Shown here piece by piece: positions 5,767 to 6,288 of a stretch of 6,288 nucleotides of DNA. Numbering within the stretch: position 1 is the first letter of the stretch; each line of letters starts with the position of its first letter. The translations under genes were made by a program, and so were the position numbers. The notes under the pieces are model-generated. The model searched no databases. It saw only the letters and a program-made list of their open reading frames with translations, and was not told the origin of the DNA. The stretch lies in contig JALWQC010000235.1 in assembly GCA_027080755.1 (NCBI GenBank), forward strand, positions 1 to 6,288, in the 5' to 3' direction. Origin of the DNA: Paracoccaceae bacterium. Lineage in GTDB: Bacteria > Pseudomonadota > Alphaproteobacteria > Rhodobacterales > Rhodobacteraceae.

Positions 5767-6288
5767 TAGCGCGCCCTCCGGATTTTCGGGTCGAACAGGT
5801 CCCGCAGGCCGTCGCCCATCAGGTTCAGCCCCAGAACGGTCAGCAGAATGGCAAAGCCGGGGAACAGCGCCAGATGCGGGGCAAAGCTGATCATCGTCTG
5901 GCTGTCGGCCAGCATCCGCCCCCAGCTGGGGATCGGCGGTTGCGCGCCAAGGCCGACGTAGGACAGGCCGGCCTCGGCCAGAATGCCTAGGGAAAACTGG
6001 ATGGTGCCCTGCACGATCAGCAGGTTGATGATATTGGGCAGGATATGTTCAAAGGATATCCGCGCCGCGCCCTTGCCGGCCACCCGTGCCGACAGAACGA
6101 AATCCCGGGTCCAGAGCGACAGCGCCGCCCCGCGGGTCAGGCGGGCGAAAACCGGAATGTTGAAAATGCCGATGGCAATGATGGCATTCACGGCCGAGGG
6201 GCCGAAAACGGCGGTAATCATGATCGCGATCAGCAGGGCCGGAAAGGCGAACACCAGATCATTGGTGCGCATGATCACTTCGTCCAGC
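5766..6288 (-). CDS. Peptide-type ABC transporter permease (DppC/OppC/GsiD-like), 3' part, truncated by window edge
   Basis: These are the last 173 residues of a binding-protein-dependent transport permease; the N-terminus lies beyond 6288. The visible frame opens with LDEVIMRTNDLVFAFPALL, a hallmark of the DppC/OppC subgroup. It has about four hydrophobic membrane spans (roughly residues 11-29, 32-50, 85-113 and 138-160) and the cytoplasmic coupling loop FVLSARVAGKGAARIS before HILPN (63-85), which docks on the ATPase. The loop keeps the conserved Gly71 but reads LSARVAG where the textbook EAA motif has Glu-Ala-Ala. SYVGLGAQPPIPSWGRML (about 115-132) is also typical of DppC. The TAA stop shares its last A with the ATG of the ATPase gene. 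An internal GTG/ATG near 6278-6270 should not be taken as the start, because the hallmark sequence continues upstream of it to the window end. Confidence 0.93.
   Translation of the reverse strand, partial: LDEVIMRTNDLVFAFPALLIAIMITAVFGPSAVNAIIAIGIFNIPVFARLTRGAALSLWTRDFVLSARVAGKGAARISFEHILPNIINLLIVQGTIQFSLGILAEAGLSYVGLGAQPPIPSWGRMLADSQTMISFAPHLALFPGFAILLTVLGLNLMGDGLRDLFDPKIRRAR

Noticed and set aside
4228..5769. A plus-strand open frame of 513 codons antisense to the ABC ATPase
   Set aside because: It mirrors the ATPase gene, which has two complete sets of ABC motifs. The antisense frame is low in recognisable structure and is a usual by-product of GC-rich codon bias.

Overview
The window looks like a chromosomal segment of a GC-rich alphaproteobacterium, most likely a member of the Rhodobacterales/Roseobacter group. 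The basis is high GC, very tight gene packing, the flavour of the proteins (DppC/DppD-DppF-type peptide transporter, NAD-dependent dehydrogenases, P1/S58 peptidase) and codon use. I could not run a taxonomic search. Seven protein genes fill almost all of it. There are no RNA genes, insertion sequences, integrase genes or CRISPR arrays, and no gene-free stretch longer than about 65 bases.

Right-hand block (6288 down to 2711, minus strand): the 3' part of an Opp/Dpp-type inner-membrane permease gene (DppC-like), a fused double ABC ATPase (DppD-DppF in one chain) and an NAD-type aldehyde dehydrogenase. Each downstream ATG shares one base with the upstream stop (TAATG, then TGATG), so this is a translationally coupled operon. 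The solute-binding protein and second permease would lie beyond position 6288.

Middle block (1835-2683, plus strand): an exported protein with 35 methionines in about 115 residues, followed by a folded C-terminal domain ending in a His cluster. It converges on the aldehyde dehydrogenase with only 27 bases between the stop codons. A strong hairpin sits there and is perfect only in the plus-strand transcript.

Left-hand block (1770 down to 1, minus strand): a Crp/Fnr-superfamily regulator without the FNR cysteines, an SDR-family dehydrogenase with all catalytic residues, and the N-terminal half of a P1-family (S58, DmpA/NylC-type) peptidase. The SDR and peptidase are coupled through another TGATG junction.

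The SDR, P1 peptidase, aldehyde dehydrogenase and peptide ABC transporter make sense together as uptake, hydrolysis and oxidation of a peptide- or amide-like compound. The divergent regulator/Met-rich pair sits between the two halves of that set and looks like a separate metal- or stress-related module. Between the divergent starts lie two 14-bp dyads with the FNR/Crp-type half-site geometry, exactly 25 bp apart centre to centre. The more perfect one (16-bp perfect palindrome, 1756-1771) covers the start codons of the regulator. The most interesting part of the window is this regulator/operator/Met-rich-protein unit.
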